Below, one piece after another: positions 11,786 through 24,240 of a DNA stretch of 64,000 nucleotides. The notes below the pieces were generated by a model, which was given only the letters and a program-made list of their open reading frames with translations, did not search any database and had not been told where the DNA came from. The position numbers were made by a program, and so were the translations under genes. The stretch lies in the NCBI GenBank assembly GCA_030141605.1, contig JAQGDQ010000146.1, forward strand, positions 362,433 to 426,432, written 5' to 3'. Origin of the DNA: Tubiluchus corallicola (Eukaryota > Priapulida > Priapulimorpha > Priapulimorphida > Tubiluchidae). Position 1 is the stretch's first letter, and each line of letters starts with the position of its first letter.

Positions 11786-12770
11786 TTGCTTGCTCTGTCA
11801 TAATCAACATTGTCCTAATCGTCCTTGCACGTTCGTCCACCGTGACCGTTCGTTGTTCATTTCACACTTCCCACCCACTGACTCACCCACTCTGGAGGCG
11901 TTTTTCTACTTAACTTCATCCTCTTTGTCTGTGCCTCTTTCTGCTTGCCATATTTTACTAATGGCTTTGCATTTGATCGTAAAGGAAATTAATAACAAAG
12001 CTTTACGGATGCTAGACCTCTCGACGCAAGAGGTGCTGTTAGCGCACCGTTACACAATACCTCCGCCCCCCTTTCCAGCTTTGCATCTGAATTCAGGTTA
12101 ATAGTACACGGTATTAATTCCTACCCATTCGTTAGCCTTGCATTATTGTTAAATCTTTTCACAGTTTGGCCCTTTCTATTTCTGTTCCGAGCAGCGCCAT
12201 CTGTGAATGGAAAATTATCAATTTTTTGTAATAATGGCAGTGCTAGCACCTCGATCCTGTGTAGCTTGTTTTACGAAGCATAAAGCATGAATTAATAATC
12301 TTGCCCTGACGTTGATGCTGTTAAACTATGAATAATTAAACACGGACAAACAAATCCGTAATGCTGTAATTAAGCCAGGCATTTAGTTATTTGCTTGAAA
12401 AATTTATTACAAAGTGCCGCACATACGATGCTCATCTAAACGGTGGCATATTTTCTCCTACGGGGGAGATACGGTACCTGTATGATTAACGTACTAGTAT
12501 CGCGTATTGGATTTGAAAACGTGTATGGTCTCAAATTTTGAAGCTTATGTCAGTTTCTGTGAAAATGAATATTGCTCTGTAATTATAAAAAAAACACAAG
12601 ACATATGTTCTTCTTTTATGCGTTTCAAGAAATTACTCTGTTGTTATAATTATTTTTCACTATAAAAACTCTTTTTTTTAGCAATTTGTAAGCTAAATAG
12701 TTGTCTTTTTTAGAAAATTTAATAATTTGCTGGCCTTGATTTGTTAGTAAATAAGTAAACAATTGAATGA
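11786..12770. other. No gene seen
   Basis: It contains the second copy of the SINE-flanking phrase near 11890. The rest is AT-rich unique sequence. Confidence 0.45.
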
Positions 12771-13022
12771 ATGAATAACGAACGAAGAACGAACGATTGA
12801 ACCAACGAATAAATGAATGAACGAACGAACGAATGAAAGAACGAACGAACTAATGAATGAGTAAATTAATGAATGAATAATGAATGAAGGAACGAACAAA
12901 TAAATGAATGATTAAATGAACGAACGAACAAACGTAAGAAAGATTAAATTAATAAATGAGTGAACGAACGAACAAACAAACGAATGAATGAATAAGCGAA
13001 CGAATGAATAAAGAAATAAATG
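12771..13022 (+). repeat. GAAC/GAAT tetranucleotide array
   Basis: Imperfect GAAC and GAAT units interspersed with AAAT; about 250 bases. Confidence 0.9.
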
Positions 13023-13444
13023 ATGATTTGGAAGCTTTCTCTGCCTAAACAATATCTCACACATGCTTGAGATGTGCAGTACAACTAGTACTTAACTAAT
13101 GCAGTACAACTAGTTCTCTACTATGTTGTGCATTAATCACGGTTTAATTATTAATCACCTCTGAGCGGGGCGCCCTTGATGCAACAATTCTGCTTCAGTC
13201 CAAAGTTTTGACCCTGTTGGCTGAATAAGCGAAATGAAAAAGCAAGTTTTTATATTTTGTAAAGTCATCATTAAGTTTTCTGTGTTCGGTTATCTGTTCA
13301 CCTGCTATTTCAAGCTAAGAAATCTGATCTTCTGCTAATGTAAAGATGTTATATTTTATCAGACGATTTTATAAGTCAGCGAGGCTCTGTCAACTAATTG
13401 CCATACTATAGTACTCAAGTGTGAAATGCTTAGAGCACAAGAAA
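13023..13444. other. No recognisable feature
   Basis: Includes a short repeat, GCAGTACAACTAGTNCT, twice at about 13076-13117. Confidence 0.4.
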
Positions 13445-14088
13445 ACCCTTCACTTACATAAAGTTTAACAAATTCGCCTTACTGCCTTTTTGCATGCAGG
13501 GCTTGCGTCGGCGGTAATGCTGTATAAAACTTGTAAATTTAAACTCCCGCGATGACCGTTAGGCGCTGCCATTTTGATGGTAGGTCGTTTTGAAACAAGT
13601 TTTGATAACATTGAGTAAAGTTTGAAAAAATAATCAGAGCATTCGTAGCACATAAGTCACTAAGTAAAATTTTAAATTACTGTATCTTGTCAATAACAGT
13701 AAAAATACATTTTTGGTTAGTGAGTGGCGCACCCTGGAGGGTGAGTCAGCGACATTTTACCAATTGGCACAAACATTTTAAATTATTGTTTCTAGTTACA
13801 TAAGTCTTTCCAGCATATAAGGGAAATGTTAAGTAATACAGATTTGCATGGAAAGTTTTTTGGGACATAGTTTAACATTTCCTTTTCTTTCCCTGATTTA
13901 CGTTGTGCGTATATGACGTCATGTAATGGCGCGGTCGGAACAGTATTGTATGAGATCTAAAATGAAAACTAACAAAAATTCCCTTTTATCGTGAGTACGA
14001 TACGTGCATAAAATTGCTGTAAAGTAATATAATTTTTTAAGCAATTTTTCTGAAACCTACTTCAGGTGCCTCTTTTCTTGTCTTTTAA
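13445..14088 (+). mobile_element. D-family TTAA element, copy D1
   Basis: Shares order and sequence with four other copies: ACTTACATAAAG at the left, CACCCTGGAGGGTGAGTCAG (13731-13750), TATGACGTCATGTAATGGCG (near 13912) and CCTCTTTTCTTGTC before the right-hand TTAA. No coding capacity. Confidence 0.75.
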
Positions 14089-14165
14089 AATTTCTGATAT
14101 GATGTATCGCAACTACCTTTTGTCAAGCTTTTCTGTAGGCGTTTGAACTAAGGCGCCATTAACAA

Positions 14166-14600
14166 ACCATAGACTCAGGGCTGGATTACCCTATAGGCTA
14201 GCATAGGCTACAACCTATGGCCCTCAGTCTTCGGGGACGCTAAACGTGAGGGGCCTGCTAAGAGACCTGCAAATATATTTTCGTTCTTTAAAAAATGAGG
14301 ATAATATTTTAATATTTTACATTGCTGAATAATTCATTTAACTTAAAATAAAATTTCAACTTTAGAAAAGAAGACCTGGGAGTCTGAAAATTAATTTTAA
14401 AAAAGTGGCCCAGTTTGTGATCTCTTACTTGAGATAAAAGGTTCGCGTTTGAGGTCATTTATATGCCCAGTTTCAAGCCCTATTTGTAAATCATGGGGCT
14501 TCGTGCGTGTTTATTTATAATCTTACTCAACTTGCGGGGGGGGGGTAATTAGAGGGTGGATCCCTGAGAGGGGCCCACAATTTCCGTAGACCAAAAGCTC
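14166..14600 (+). mobile_element. F-family element, copy F2
   Basis: Begins GGCTGGATTACCCTATAGGC and ends with a GAGGGGCCCACAATTTC region like the other F copies at 6797, 27331 and 38506. It holds one degenerate copy of the TCTTACTTGAGATAAAAGG motif that is tandemly amplified in F3. Confidence 0.55.
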
Positions 14601-14899
14601 ACAATCCGGCTCTCCAACAGACTAGAGATATAGTAAAGAAAAAAAGCAGCATCATTTTCCCATTGAAGCATTCAAAGTGTACAGTAGAATCGATTCATAT
14701 AAAACTGTACGCGACATTGTGATGATAACTGTCATTCTCTCCACTGTAATGGCTAGTTTAAGCTACTTACAGCATGAAATCTTTAAAAAGCTTAAAGAAC
14801 GTTCGTGAATTCCCTAGACGCCTCCTGACTCAGGTGCCTTTGTTAATGCAGAGTTGATAGAAATCGGGTAGGATTCTTACGCACGGCGATCATAAGAAT

Positions 14900-15279
14900 A
14901 GGCCTTTTCACAGTTTCGTTGTGCGCATGCGCGGTTGCTGTAGGTCAAAGGTTAAGCGCACCATAGCAGCGTTTCTTAATGACAACTGTCACGTGGCGTG
15001 TGGGTAAAGCAAAGCCGTCTGCCGCATCAGTTCAGTTTTTTACGTGGATTTTACTTAATTATGCATTAGTCTGTGCGTAGAGTGATTTACTAGCAGGATC
15101 TCGCTTGGGAACAAGAAAAAATGAGCTAAGTAAGGTTCTAGTTAGCTGTTAAAACTGTTACTATTACAATAGATTGGGCTGCGAGGCGTTGTTAAGTGTA
15201 CACAAATGCGTTGTCTGGCGCACTTAACATTTAACCTTTTCACGATCATCACCAATCGCTAGAAATGTCAGGTGGCTTA
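14900..15279 (+). mobile_element. A-family MITE, copy A5
   Basis: GGCCTTTTCACAGTTTCG at the left. TGCGCATGCGCG near 14921 fits YGCGCAYGCGCR exactly, and AGGTCAAAGGTTAAG lies near 14942. The right end is worn (CGCTAGAAATGTCAGG). Confidence 0.85.
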
Positions 15280-15410
15280 TTTCGTGAACATGCGCATCTA
15301 GATTTGGCTAGTAGGTATCGAATCACGAAAGTTCCATGTCATAATGTGACATATAGTGTCAGTAAAAACAAACTGCCCGAGACAAATCTCAAAAATATCA
15401 TAGAAATTCA

Positions 15411-15622
15411 AATGTTTTCTTTTCCACCTCTCTCTCTCTTTCCTTCTTTTATCGTTTTGTTCTTCCTTCTTCCAGTTTTCTTCCTTTCTTTTTTTCTTCT
15501 TTTCGTTTTTTTCTTTTTCCCTTCTTTTTTCTTTCGTTGCTTTCTTCCTTCTTCCTTCCCTCACTCCCTTCCTTCTTTCCTTCTTCTTTCTTACCTTCTT
15601 TCTTTCCTCCTTCCCTTCCTTC
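15411..15622 (+). repeat. Polypyrimidine (CCTT/CTTT) tract
   Basis: Almost purely C and T for 200 bases; Phe/Leu-rich and Lys/Glu-rich frames on the two strands are by-products. Confidence 0.9.
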
Positions 15623-15836
15623 AGCATAGTGACTGCATCGGTTCATATGGCAGCTTCACATTTGCCGGAAGGCGCAACTTAATGCAGCAAATATAAAAAT
15701 CCCTCATAAGATAATCGTATTTAACTTGTAATAATACAGCTTGCAAAAATGTTTGGTTAGACAGTGTAAACAGAATGAGACTATCATTAAACACAATGAC
15801 TGAACAAGACTCTTCAAGTGCAAAGATCGTATAGTT

Positions 15837-16612
15837 TTAAGTAGCCACACTTGACACATGTACGACGGTTTGTCAAGAGCAAATGTCACACTTGACTCAT
15901 GTAAGACGGTTTGTCAAGGACAAATGTCACACTTGGCACATGCAAGACAGTTTGTCAAGGGCAAATGTCACACTTGACTCATGTAAGACGGTTTCTCAAG
16001 GACAAATGCCATACTTGACACATGTAAGACGGTTTGTCAAGGACATGTGTAACGCTTGACACATGCAAGACGGTTTGTCAAGAGCAAATGTCACACTTGA
16101 TACATACAAGACGGTTTGTCAAGGGTAACTGTCACGCTTGACACAAGCAAGATGGTTTGTCAAGGGCAAATGTCACGCTTGACACAAGCAAGACGGTTTG
16201 CCAAGAGCAAATGTCACGCTTCACACAAGTAAGATGGTTTGTCAAGGGCAAAATGTCACGCTTGACACATGCAAGATGGTTTGTCAAGACCAACTGTCAC
16301 GCTTGACAGATGCAAGATGGTTTGTCAAGGGTAACGGTCTCACTTGACACAAATAAGACGGTTGTCAAGGACAAATGTTACACTTGACACATGTAAGACG
16401 GTTTGTCAAGGGCAAATGTCACGCTTGACACAAGCAAGACGGTTTGCCAAGGGCAAATGTCACGCTTGACAGATGCAAGATGGTTTGTCAAGGGTAACGG
16501 TCACACTTGACACAAATAAGACGGTTGTCAAGGACAAATGTTACACTTGACACATGTAAGACGGTTTGTCAAGGGCAAATGTCACACTTGACACATGCAA
16601 GAAGTTTGGTTT
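15837..16612 (+). repeat. 41-bp minisatellite with an inverted repeat in every unit, about 19 copies
   Basis: AAATGTCACACTTGACACAT..AAGACGGTTTGTCAAGGGC recurs every 41 bases (15881, 15922, 15963). Each unit contains CTTGACA and, 14 bases later, TGTCAAG, which are complementary and could form a 7-bp hairpin. Variants alternate CACACTTG/CACGCTTG and ATGTAAG/AAGCAAG, and a two-unit block is duplicated (about 16310-16430 and 16455-16570). Confidence 0.92.
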
Positions 16613-17423
16613 GTCAAATGTGAAACATGAGGCAATTACGAATGAGAGATAACTCTGATATGCACAAATTGATGAACCTATATAAACTAAACAAGAAACT
16701 ATTTTACACTAATGTAAGTCATTGTAAGCCTTGTTACACCATTTGTAAGTCAGGAATGGTATAGAAACCACTTAAATATCTTTATTCTGTGAGATACGTC
16801 TAGCAAATTTCCAACAAATGGTCAATAATGATGAGTAAAGGTGACTCAGTGTAAAGAATTCTGATTACCAAGCAAAGAGAGAATTTAATAGTATTAATAA
16901 AAGACGCCATTATTTTCTTCGCCGGATGAAAGCAGACAGCCTTGGGGTTCATCTAGTTAGCGTCTCTATTGAATTCTAGTTAGTCGCCTCTATTCACAGC
17001 TCAGGTAAGAAAAGTCGATAAATTATTTACGCTTAAACTTTCGATATGGCGCTAACCCAAAGAGGAAGAAGCGAAAGAGGATTCTCGGGAGGCTTTTAGC
17101 GGATCAATTTTCCCTCGTGAAAACTTAACAGCTTCTTTCAGAACGTGTTAAAGTTGAACCATAAAGAACAAAGGAGGTGTATAGACAATTTAACTCCGTG
17201 TTTAGGAAATAAGTAAACGGAACAGGGTCATGCAAAAACTGAGCTACTTGATGAAATGCATTGTGGGAAATTTTTTGCAATGTTTGCGTTACGTGCAAAT
17301 TCTTATTTACAATGTGCAGTAATGTTTCTTACAGTATAAGGTAACATGCGGGATCAGTGTAAATATTTTCGTATCAAACCTCAGAGATCAAGTAGCCAAT
17401 GAGGATGGTAAAGCCACAATAAA
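16613..17423. other. No gene seen
   Basis: AT-rich unique sequence between the minisatellite and A6. Confidence 0.45.
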
Positions 17424-17662
17424 GCTTTTCACAGTTTCGTCGTGCGCACGCGCAGTTGCTAACTTGCTGTAGGTCAAAGGTTAAGTGTACCACAGCAACG
17501 CGTCTTGACTACAATCGTTATGTGGCATGTGGATAACGCAAAGCATTAGTTCAGTAACTTCGGTTGTTTTATGTGGAGTTTAGTTATTTATGGATTAGTC
17601 TGCGCAGGATATTGCTTGAGAACAAGAAAAAATGAACTTGGTAAGATTTTAGCTGGTTGTTG
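17424..17662 (+). mobile_element. A-family MITE, copy A6 (3' half missing)
   Basis: Starts AAAGCTTTTCACAGTTTCG with TGCGCACGCGCA near 17443. It carries a local duplication (AGTTGCTAACTTGCTGTAGG) and stops at GCTGGTTGTTGACA, where it meets C2. Confidence 0.8.
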
Positions 17663-17869
17663 ACAGGGTGCTACTTTTCTTCAAGACGAGTGACGTCATT
17701 GAAAGAAGAATAAGCATTGAAAATAGGAGCGCCCAAGCATGAAGTGATCGCGACTTTAAAGTGATTTTACTAATCACATGGGGCGCTTATTGCAATTTTA
17801 TTACTAAATCCTTCTAACATTTTTCGCGCACATTGAAATAAGCCCTAGAAGGCTTGACTTTTCCTTTAA
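17663..17869 (-). mobile_element. C-family TTAA MITE fragment C2
   Basis: Inverted 5' half of family C ending at CTTTTCCT TTAA (17866-17869). Contains TGACGTCA near 17691. It joins A6 without spacer. Confidence 0.8.
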
Positions 17870-18239
17870 ATTACCTAGAAATTCATTCTCTTCGTGCAAA
17901 AGTGTATATTGCACTTTTATATATATATATTTTTCACATATGTCGCCTATTTTAATGTATGAACAATAGGTTTTGTACGAAAGAAGTTCACAGTAAGTCT
18001 TGTAAATAACTCTGAGATGTGGATATTATACCGGGTTACACTATTTGCACAATTATCGATGAGCATGTATGGGTGTCTGCCATTGTTTGATATTGGAGAG
18101 ATCGATGGAACATTGATTTCATCGTCGAGGCCTGAGAGTGGGTATCAATAATTTAAAGAGAGTTGTTGAACATTAGTCCCTCTTTACCCGTGCCCATGTA
18201 TTATAAACACGACATCTTACTAATCTAAGAATTCCGGCC

Positions 18240-18607
18240 TTAAAGGATAAGAAAGGGGGTATCTGAAGTAGGTTTCAGAAAAATCGCCTTAAAAAATTCC
18301 ATTACTTTATTCTAAGAAAGTAAAATTTTGATCACATTTCAATATATTTTCGAATTTTTAAGACCCTTCATAATGCTATAATTATGTTCTAAAACTGATC
18401 ACTGTTTTCCTTTATAATCCACAAAGTGACTAAATAATAATAAAATGCGTCGACATTTAAGTCTGATGTTGGACGCGAAGCTGAAGACAATTTCACTGAT
18501 AAGACGCTGGAGTTACAAATTAAAGCTTAGAGTATTTAAATCTGAATGAGACTCACGGTCAGAGCTGAACCAGGTGCATAACTGCTCTAGATTAAACAGA
18601 GAATCAT
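18240..18607 (-). repeat. D-end fragment plus E block
   Basis: TTAAAGGATAAGAAAGGGGG (18240-18259) is the end of a D element, truncated at about 18310. Block E (18310-18607) follows and is the inverted counterpart of 48986-49305, sharing ATTTAAATCTGAATGAGACTC and GTCTGATGTT-type segments. Confidence 0.7.
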
Positions 18608-19263
18608 TTAAAGAACAAGAAAAGAGGCACCTGAAGTGGATTTCAGAAAAATTGCCTTGAAGAATTATATTACTTAGCACAGCATTACTATTATTACACA
18701 GCATTTTTATGTGTGTATCGTACTTTGTTTGTTTTCATTTTAAATCTCCTGCAAAACTGTTCCGACCGCGCCATCACATGACGTCATATACACACAATGT
18801 AAATCAGAAAAAGAAAAGGAAATGTTAAATTAGGTCTCAAAAACTTTCCATGCAAAGTTTCGCTTACCTGCTTGAAAGACTTATGTAACTAGAAAGGAAA
18901 ACTAGTAATTATTTGAAATATTTTCACCTATTGGTAAAATATCATTGATTCACCTCCAGGGTGCACCACCCTCTAACCAAAAAACGTATTTTTAATCTTA
19001 TTGACAAGTTACTGACGTGTGCGCTACGAATGCTCTCGTTATTTTTTCAAACTTTACTCAATATTATCTAAATTTGTTTCAAACGGCTTATCGTCAAAAT
19101 GGCTGTGTCTAACGGTCATCGCGGGAGTTTAAATTTACAAGTTTTATACATCGTTACTGCCGGCGCAAGCCGTGAATGTAAAAAGGCAGATATGTAAGTG
19201 ATATAAAATTTCAAGACGAATTTTCTAAGCTTTATGTAAATGGAGGGTTTTCTTGTGCTTTAA
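18608..19263 (-). mobile_element. D-family TTAA element, copy D2
   Basis: TTAA AGAACAAGAAAAG at the left, and TTAA at 19260-19263 on the right. Inside lie the TGACGTCA near 18780 and the worn GGTGCACC motif near 18959. Inverted relative to D1, D3, D4 and D5. Confidence 0.75.
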
Positions 19264-19652
19264 GGCTGTGCCTTTACCGCCCCCTAGTTTACTCATTTTA
19301 TGTCCTTCTCTTGCGGATGGCTATGATGATGATGCAACTGCACTTTAGTGGCAGTCATGATGATGATGCAACTGCACTTTAGTGTCAACGATATCGACAC
19401 TTATAATCATCATCTCTCGGCAGCTTCGTCTTGGGAATTCTCTCACTGTGAAGATAATGCGTTTAGGATGTACTTTCGCTCTGTAAAATATCGTCAATTA
19501 ATTTTTAATTGAACAATCTTTCATTTTGGCCGCAGCAATGCATTAGCTCATGGCATGTGGACACAGTGAATAGTTTGCTTGTGTTACGGACTATTAAAAA
19601 CCGTCAACATTGTGTAATAAAGCAAAACCGGGCCAACCGTCAACATTGCGTG
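19264..19652. other. No gene; short duplicated ATGATGATGCAACTGCACTT
   Basis: The 28-base phrase around 19325-19352 recurs immediately at about 19357-19384. Nothing else recognised. Confidence 0.5.
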
Positions 19653-20275
19653 CTAAGTAAAACCGAACCTAATCTTGAACTGTTGATCAAAACAATCTGC
19701 TCTTTAAAATATTGAAAGGAAACATACTAGTTTTTCAAAAATGACTTACTTGAAATAATTAGTACCACACAAGCACAATTTCACGCTCGCGCCACTAGTT
19801 CTTTACTGTTACCTGCATTTCGCCATTCGCTAGTTAGACGGGCACTAGCGCCTGCATTTCTGAAACGCATTGCACAAAAGCAGGTGCTGTACCTCTCAGT
19901 TCAGATATGTCAGTTTGTGAGGTACTGCACACATTCGACAGCTCATGCGGGAGTACAGAAGTAAATTTGAAATTTGATTTTTAATCTTAAAACTTGCCTA
20001 GTTTTAGTACACAACACTGAATATCTTACAGTAGCACTGTACTTCAATTTTCGCTTTCTCAAACACATGCAACACGCACGTGGAATGTTTTTACTGTTAA
20101 AAATTATGTTAGTTTGTGATGTCATCAATAGTTGGGCTCGCATCAATTAAGTTTTTAATCTGCTATTTAATTATCAGAAACGCTTTTGCAGTATTAATCG
20201 TGTTAAAATATATAGTTTTTATCGGACTTGGAAATGGGGTGGTGTATGAAAAATTATCTTTTCCAGAAATTTTTT
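19653..20275 (-). mobile_element. B-family TTAA MITE, copy B1
   Basis: Inverted B copy with worn ends. It matches the other copies from the AAAACCGAACC region through GTTAGTTTGTGATGTCATC to GGACTTGGAAATGGGGTGG. No coding function; frames within it recur in other copies with stops at different places. Confidence 0.75.
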
Positions 20276-20580
20276 TTCCATGCTCGTGCAATTATTTACA
20301 AAACTCGATAAAACGTGTCGTTGGATGTGGTAAAGGATTCCAGACAGACATGTTCACTGTCAACAATCACATTTTCCAGATGTGTCAAAAACCTATTTTC
20401 ACTTTAAACCTCTTGACTTTAACTTTCGACGTTCATACATCTGTAGTCTAGTTGTTTCGTAAAGTTCTCTTACAAGAACTAGTGACGGAAGAATTTTGTA
20501 TCATAGGCAGTAATTGCAATGCCGTTTTCTGTACATCCCCCCCCCCGGAGTACAAAAGAACGACTCCAAACCTGACACAA

Positions 20581-20968
20581 TAAACCTTTTCACAGTTTCA
20601 GCGATTGGTGATGATCGTGAAAATGTCAAAGGTTAAGTGTACCAGACAATGCATTTGTGTACGCTTAGCAACTCCTCACAGCCCATGCTATTGTAATCGT
20701 AACAGTTTTAACAGCTAGCTAGAACCTTACCTAGTTCATTTTTTCTTGTTCTCAAGCAAGATCCTGCTAGTAAATCACTGTACGATCAGACTAATGTGTA
20801 ATTAAGTAAAGTCCACGTAAAACAACTGACGTTATTGAACTGATGTGGCAAACTGCTTTGTTTAACATACACGTCACGTGTGGGTTGTGGCAAAACGTGT
20901 TGGTGTGGCACACTTAACCTTTGACCTACAGCAACTGCGCGTGCGCACAACGAAACTGTGAAAAGGCT
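20581..20968 (-). mobile_element. A-family MITE, copy A7
   Basis: Both ends are intact: AAACCTTTTCACAGTTTCAG and GAAACTGTGAAAAGGCTTG. TGCGCGTGCGCA (20938-20949) is the complement of the NRF1-like block, and CTTAACCTTTGACCTACAG is the complement of the DR1-like block. Confidence 0.9.
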
Positions 20969-22562
20969 TGTTGGCCACAATAAAGCCCGGATTGACGTTG
21001 TTTGTGATGTTTTCCTGATGGTAAAATATTTTTCTTGCTCACAAGAATCTGTAACAAGTGAGAATGGCATAAAATACTTTTGCTAATTAGCCGTCATGAT
21101 GCTAAGCTTCTTCTGCTGTTGACGTTTAATCACAAACAGCTGAGGGGTAATGATAAAAAATGAAACAAGCAAACGAGTTTTACAATCACGAAGACTTGCC
21201 AGATGTATGTATCTACGTGTGCTATAATTATTTGCTTGCAATATGAGTAACAGATCAAGCATTTCAATAAGGTAAACGCTTTGCTTAGTCTGCTTGCCTG
21301 TTTGCATCTGTATCTTATGGACAAACGCCACCTATAAAGAGCAACTTCCTGTGAATGCTCTGCAGGCGTGAGATTATAATACTGAAAAGTTACGAGTCAT
21401 TGACCCTACCACCGGAAGTACGTTAGAAGCTGTTACTCTGGCCAATCAGATGTGTCTTGTATTACTCCGCCTAAAGGCCAATCAAAAACAACTTAGTGCC
21501 CGTCTCCATGGTGACAAGTCAGCAGAGGACGTTACAAAAGTGACAGGTCAGCAGAGGCTCGTTGCTAAGTGGTACTAAGGATAGATATTTTTAGATGTGC
21601 GAAATAAATCAACTAAGTTTAGTTTCAGAATTGGGATATATAAAGGCCAGCATTATCAGCTGGAAGGTAGTAAGTTTGTAGACTTAAGTGCCCTGCTATA
21701 GACTCTGCACCAGGCGTTTTTTTACCCTCTTAGACTTATTGTGGATGTTCATCAGTGCACTTTGTGTTCAATATACTATACGATCACATATGCTAAATAA
21801 GACTTTATGTTTCATACTTCATCACGTGACGATAATTATAGTGCTTATTCTAAGAGAAGTTTACAATTGATAATCAACTACGCCACTCAAAGAACATCTT
21901 CATTATTAGCAGACACACACACACATTATTACTTATGTTCCGTCATTAACATCAGCAATGACAGGCGTATCAACATTTCGAGCAGAAAAACGTCACTGAT
22001 TCATTGCGTTTTGGGCTTCCCATGTCTTCTAACAACTTCATTTATGGCTTCAGGTTATAAACTGCACATTACAACGGTGTGTTCTTTTTCCAAGCAACTA
22101 CATTGAAACGTGACGTATATCCCTTTAATGGAATCAAAAGCATTCATAACTAACATTATGATATGGAGACATTATTTTTTGCTTTATCCTTGGATCGTCT
22201 TATGGCTTCCTTTATATAATTATGTCTGCCCTGTGTCGTCAGCAATTCTGAATCCTCAAGAGATCAGAAGTAAATGGATCATGTGGATGTTAAAATTCGT
22301 ATCAGCGCGAGCACAGTGGGACTTCCTCGCTACTTTCTAGTAATAACAGCAGTCGCGCGACACTGTTCTTTGAATTATTGAGGACCCTGTAGGATTGTTG
22401 CCATTTTTATGTCGCAAAATGCAGCGGCAATCTGTTTTAAGGCGAGTACGCGGCAAGGAAATGGGTATTCCATGCAAAGTCAAACGCATACAAATCAGCA
22501 GGCTACAGAAATGATTGTATCATAAGCCTCTCTGATTTCTCTTCATAAAGTGGACGAGATAA
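20969..22562. other. 1.6 kb without a recognised gene or repeat
   Basis: Short open frames (60-99 codons) show no recognisable similarity. A GTGACA(A/G)GTCAGCAGAGG phrase occurs twice near 21510 and 21540. Confidence 0.45.
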
Positions 22563-23095
22563 AGGTTAAATGAAAACTCAAGCTTTCTGGGAAGTTAGGC
22601 TTATTTTAATGTTCGTGAAAAATGTTAGAAGGATTTAGCAATGAAACTGCAATAAGCGCCTCGTGTAACCAGCAAAGTCACTTTTAAGTTGCGATCACTT
22701 AATACTTTGGCGCTTCCATTTTCAAATGCCCATTCTTCTTCCAATGACGTCATTCGTCTTGAAGAAAAGTAGCGCTTTGTCAACCTTCATCAAAAGTATT
22801 AAAGTTTTTACAAGAAAAATAGATAGCTATTTCGCAATATTTTTGCGTGAACATTCGGTAAACTGCAGAAGTTTGAATTAATTTAAACAGCGCGCGCTCA
22901 CGGAAAGCTACGATGCGCTTACGAAAAGTCACAAAGTCTCCCAGTTACGTCATGATTTTCAAGTGAATGGTGGCAACCACCAAGCCTGAACATTTCTATT
23001 CAGAGGTAGTATATCTTAAATTTATGCTTTATAGAAGTTTAAGTGATAACAGTAAAATAAACGCAACCCCCGGAGTGACTTGTTCTTTCCTTTAA
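22563..23095 (+). mobile_element. C-family TTAA MITE, copy C3
   Basis: Near full length. The right end is TTCTTTCCT TTAA (23092-23095). It contains CCAATGACGTCATTCG near 22741, identical to C1 at that site. Confidence 0.85.
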
Positions 23096-23280
23096 TGAAG
23101 TAAGGGTGCAGTGTAGAGTCAGTCCACTTTCAGAAGTAGATTGGATGCAGTCGTTTGTCATGGTTATTTTAAACCTTACGTCGAGCCTAGCCTAGTTGTA
23201 AATTACGATAGTTCGGTTCTTGTAATTGCCTAGGTGGGTTGTAATGGCGCTGGCTTTGCATTACCTGCATGTGAGTGCTG

Positions 23281-24240
23281 GAGTGAAACGGCTCCATGTG
23301 TACGTAATGCGTGGTCCGTAATGCGTATATAACAGTTTGTAATTAAACATGTAGAAGTGTTTCCATGTGTATGTAATGCGTTATGCGTGATGTACAATAG
23401 TTTGTATACGCATTACGGATCACGCATCACGCATTACGTACACGTGGAAACACTTCTACATTTAAAGATGTGTTTCCATCCATACGTATGGCGTAATGCG
23501 TGATGCGAGATCCGTAATGCGTATATAACCGTTTGTATTTAAATATGTAGAAGTGTTTCCATGTTTACGTAATGCGTAATTCGTAACGTGTGATCCGTAT
23601 TCATTCGAACGTGATCGCTATCACCCGAATACGCATCACGCAGCAATACACAGACAGGAAACCGCCGTTGCCTAGGTGATTATAGCGAGTTTTCAAGTTT
23701 CCGGTGACCATTTTCGCCGTTTAGCTGTCTGAAAATTCTAGTTAGGTGAGTTTTGATCACTTTAACACCTATAAACAATAATATTTTTCCTGTTTTGAGA
23801 GGTGGAAGAAGCATGTAGTTATGTGTTGTGCATCTATCTGCAATTTTTTCACTAAATGATGATACCTGCCATATTGTTCTCTCCCCTGCAAAATATTGTG
23901 CACCAAAACCTGTGCTTTCCGTATAATAATAAGCGAATGCAGCAGCTGAAATTATCACGCTGAAATTTAGACAGAGACGTCGTTTCCAAAAATTGTTGCT
24001 CGCAATTTTCAAGAATAGTGACCAAAAATGGCGGAAGGAGCGCCGTGAGCTTTATTAACGCACATAGCGTTTACGCACACATGGAAACAGTCGATACGCA
24101 CTACGCACACATGGGAACAGTCAATACGCATGACGCATTACGGATTACAGATCACGCATTGCGCATTACGCGCACAAGGAAATAGTCAGTACGCATCACG
24201 CATTATGGATCACAGATCACGCATTACGTGCATATGGCTT
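23281..24240. mobile_element. H element: CGTAATGCG-rich inverted blocks around a 400-bp core
   Basis: The words GTAATGCGT, CGCATTACG, ATCACGCAT and the phrase GTGTTTCCATGTGTACG recur many times, in both orientations, at 23281-23650 and 24048-24235. They flank a core (23660-24040) with a 110-codon minus-strand frame that starts in a basic/hydrophobic segment and is not recognisable. Subterminal arrays like these are typical of non-autonomous DNA transposons (hAT/Harbinger-like), but I cannot assign the family. Confidence 0.55.

Noticed and set aside
15837-16612. CRISPR-like array
   Set aside because: Units are contiguous with no unique spacers and the genome is eukaryotic; this is a minisatellite.
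19943-20451. Open frames of 67-111 codons with relatives at 33408, 35189 and 61940
   Set aside because: They lie inside B-family MITE copies; stops and starts differ from copy to copy, so these are chance frames in a repeat.
20786-21070. 94-codon minus frame resembling frames at 4319 and 8260
   Set aside because: The similarity comes from shared A-family MITE sequence.
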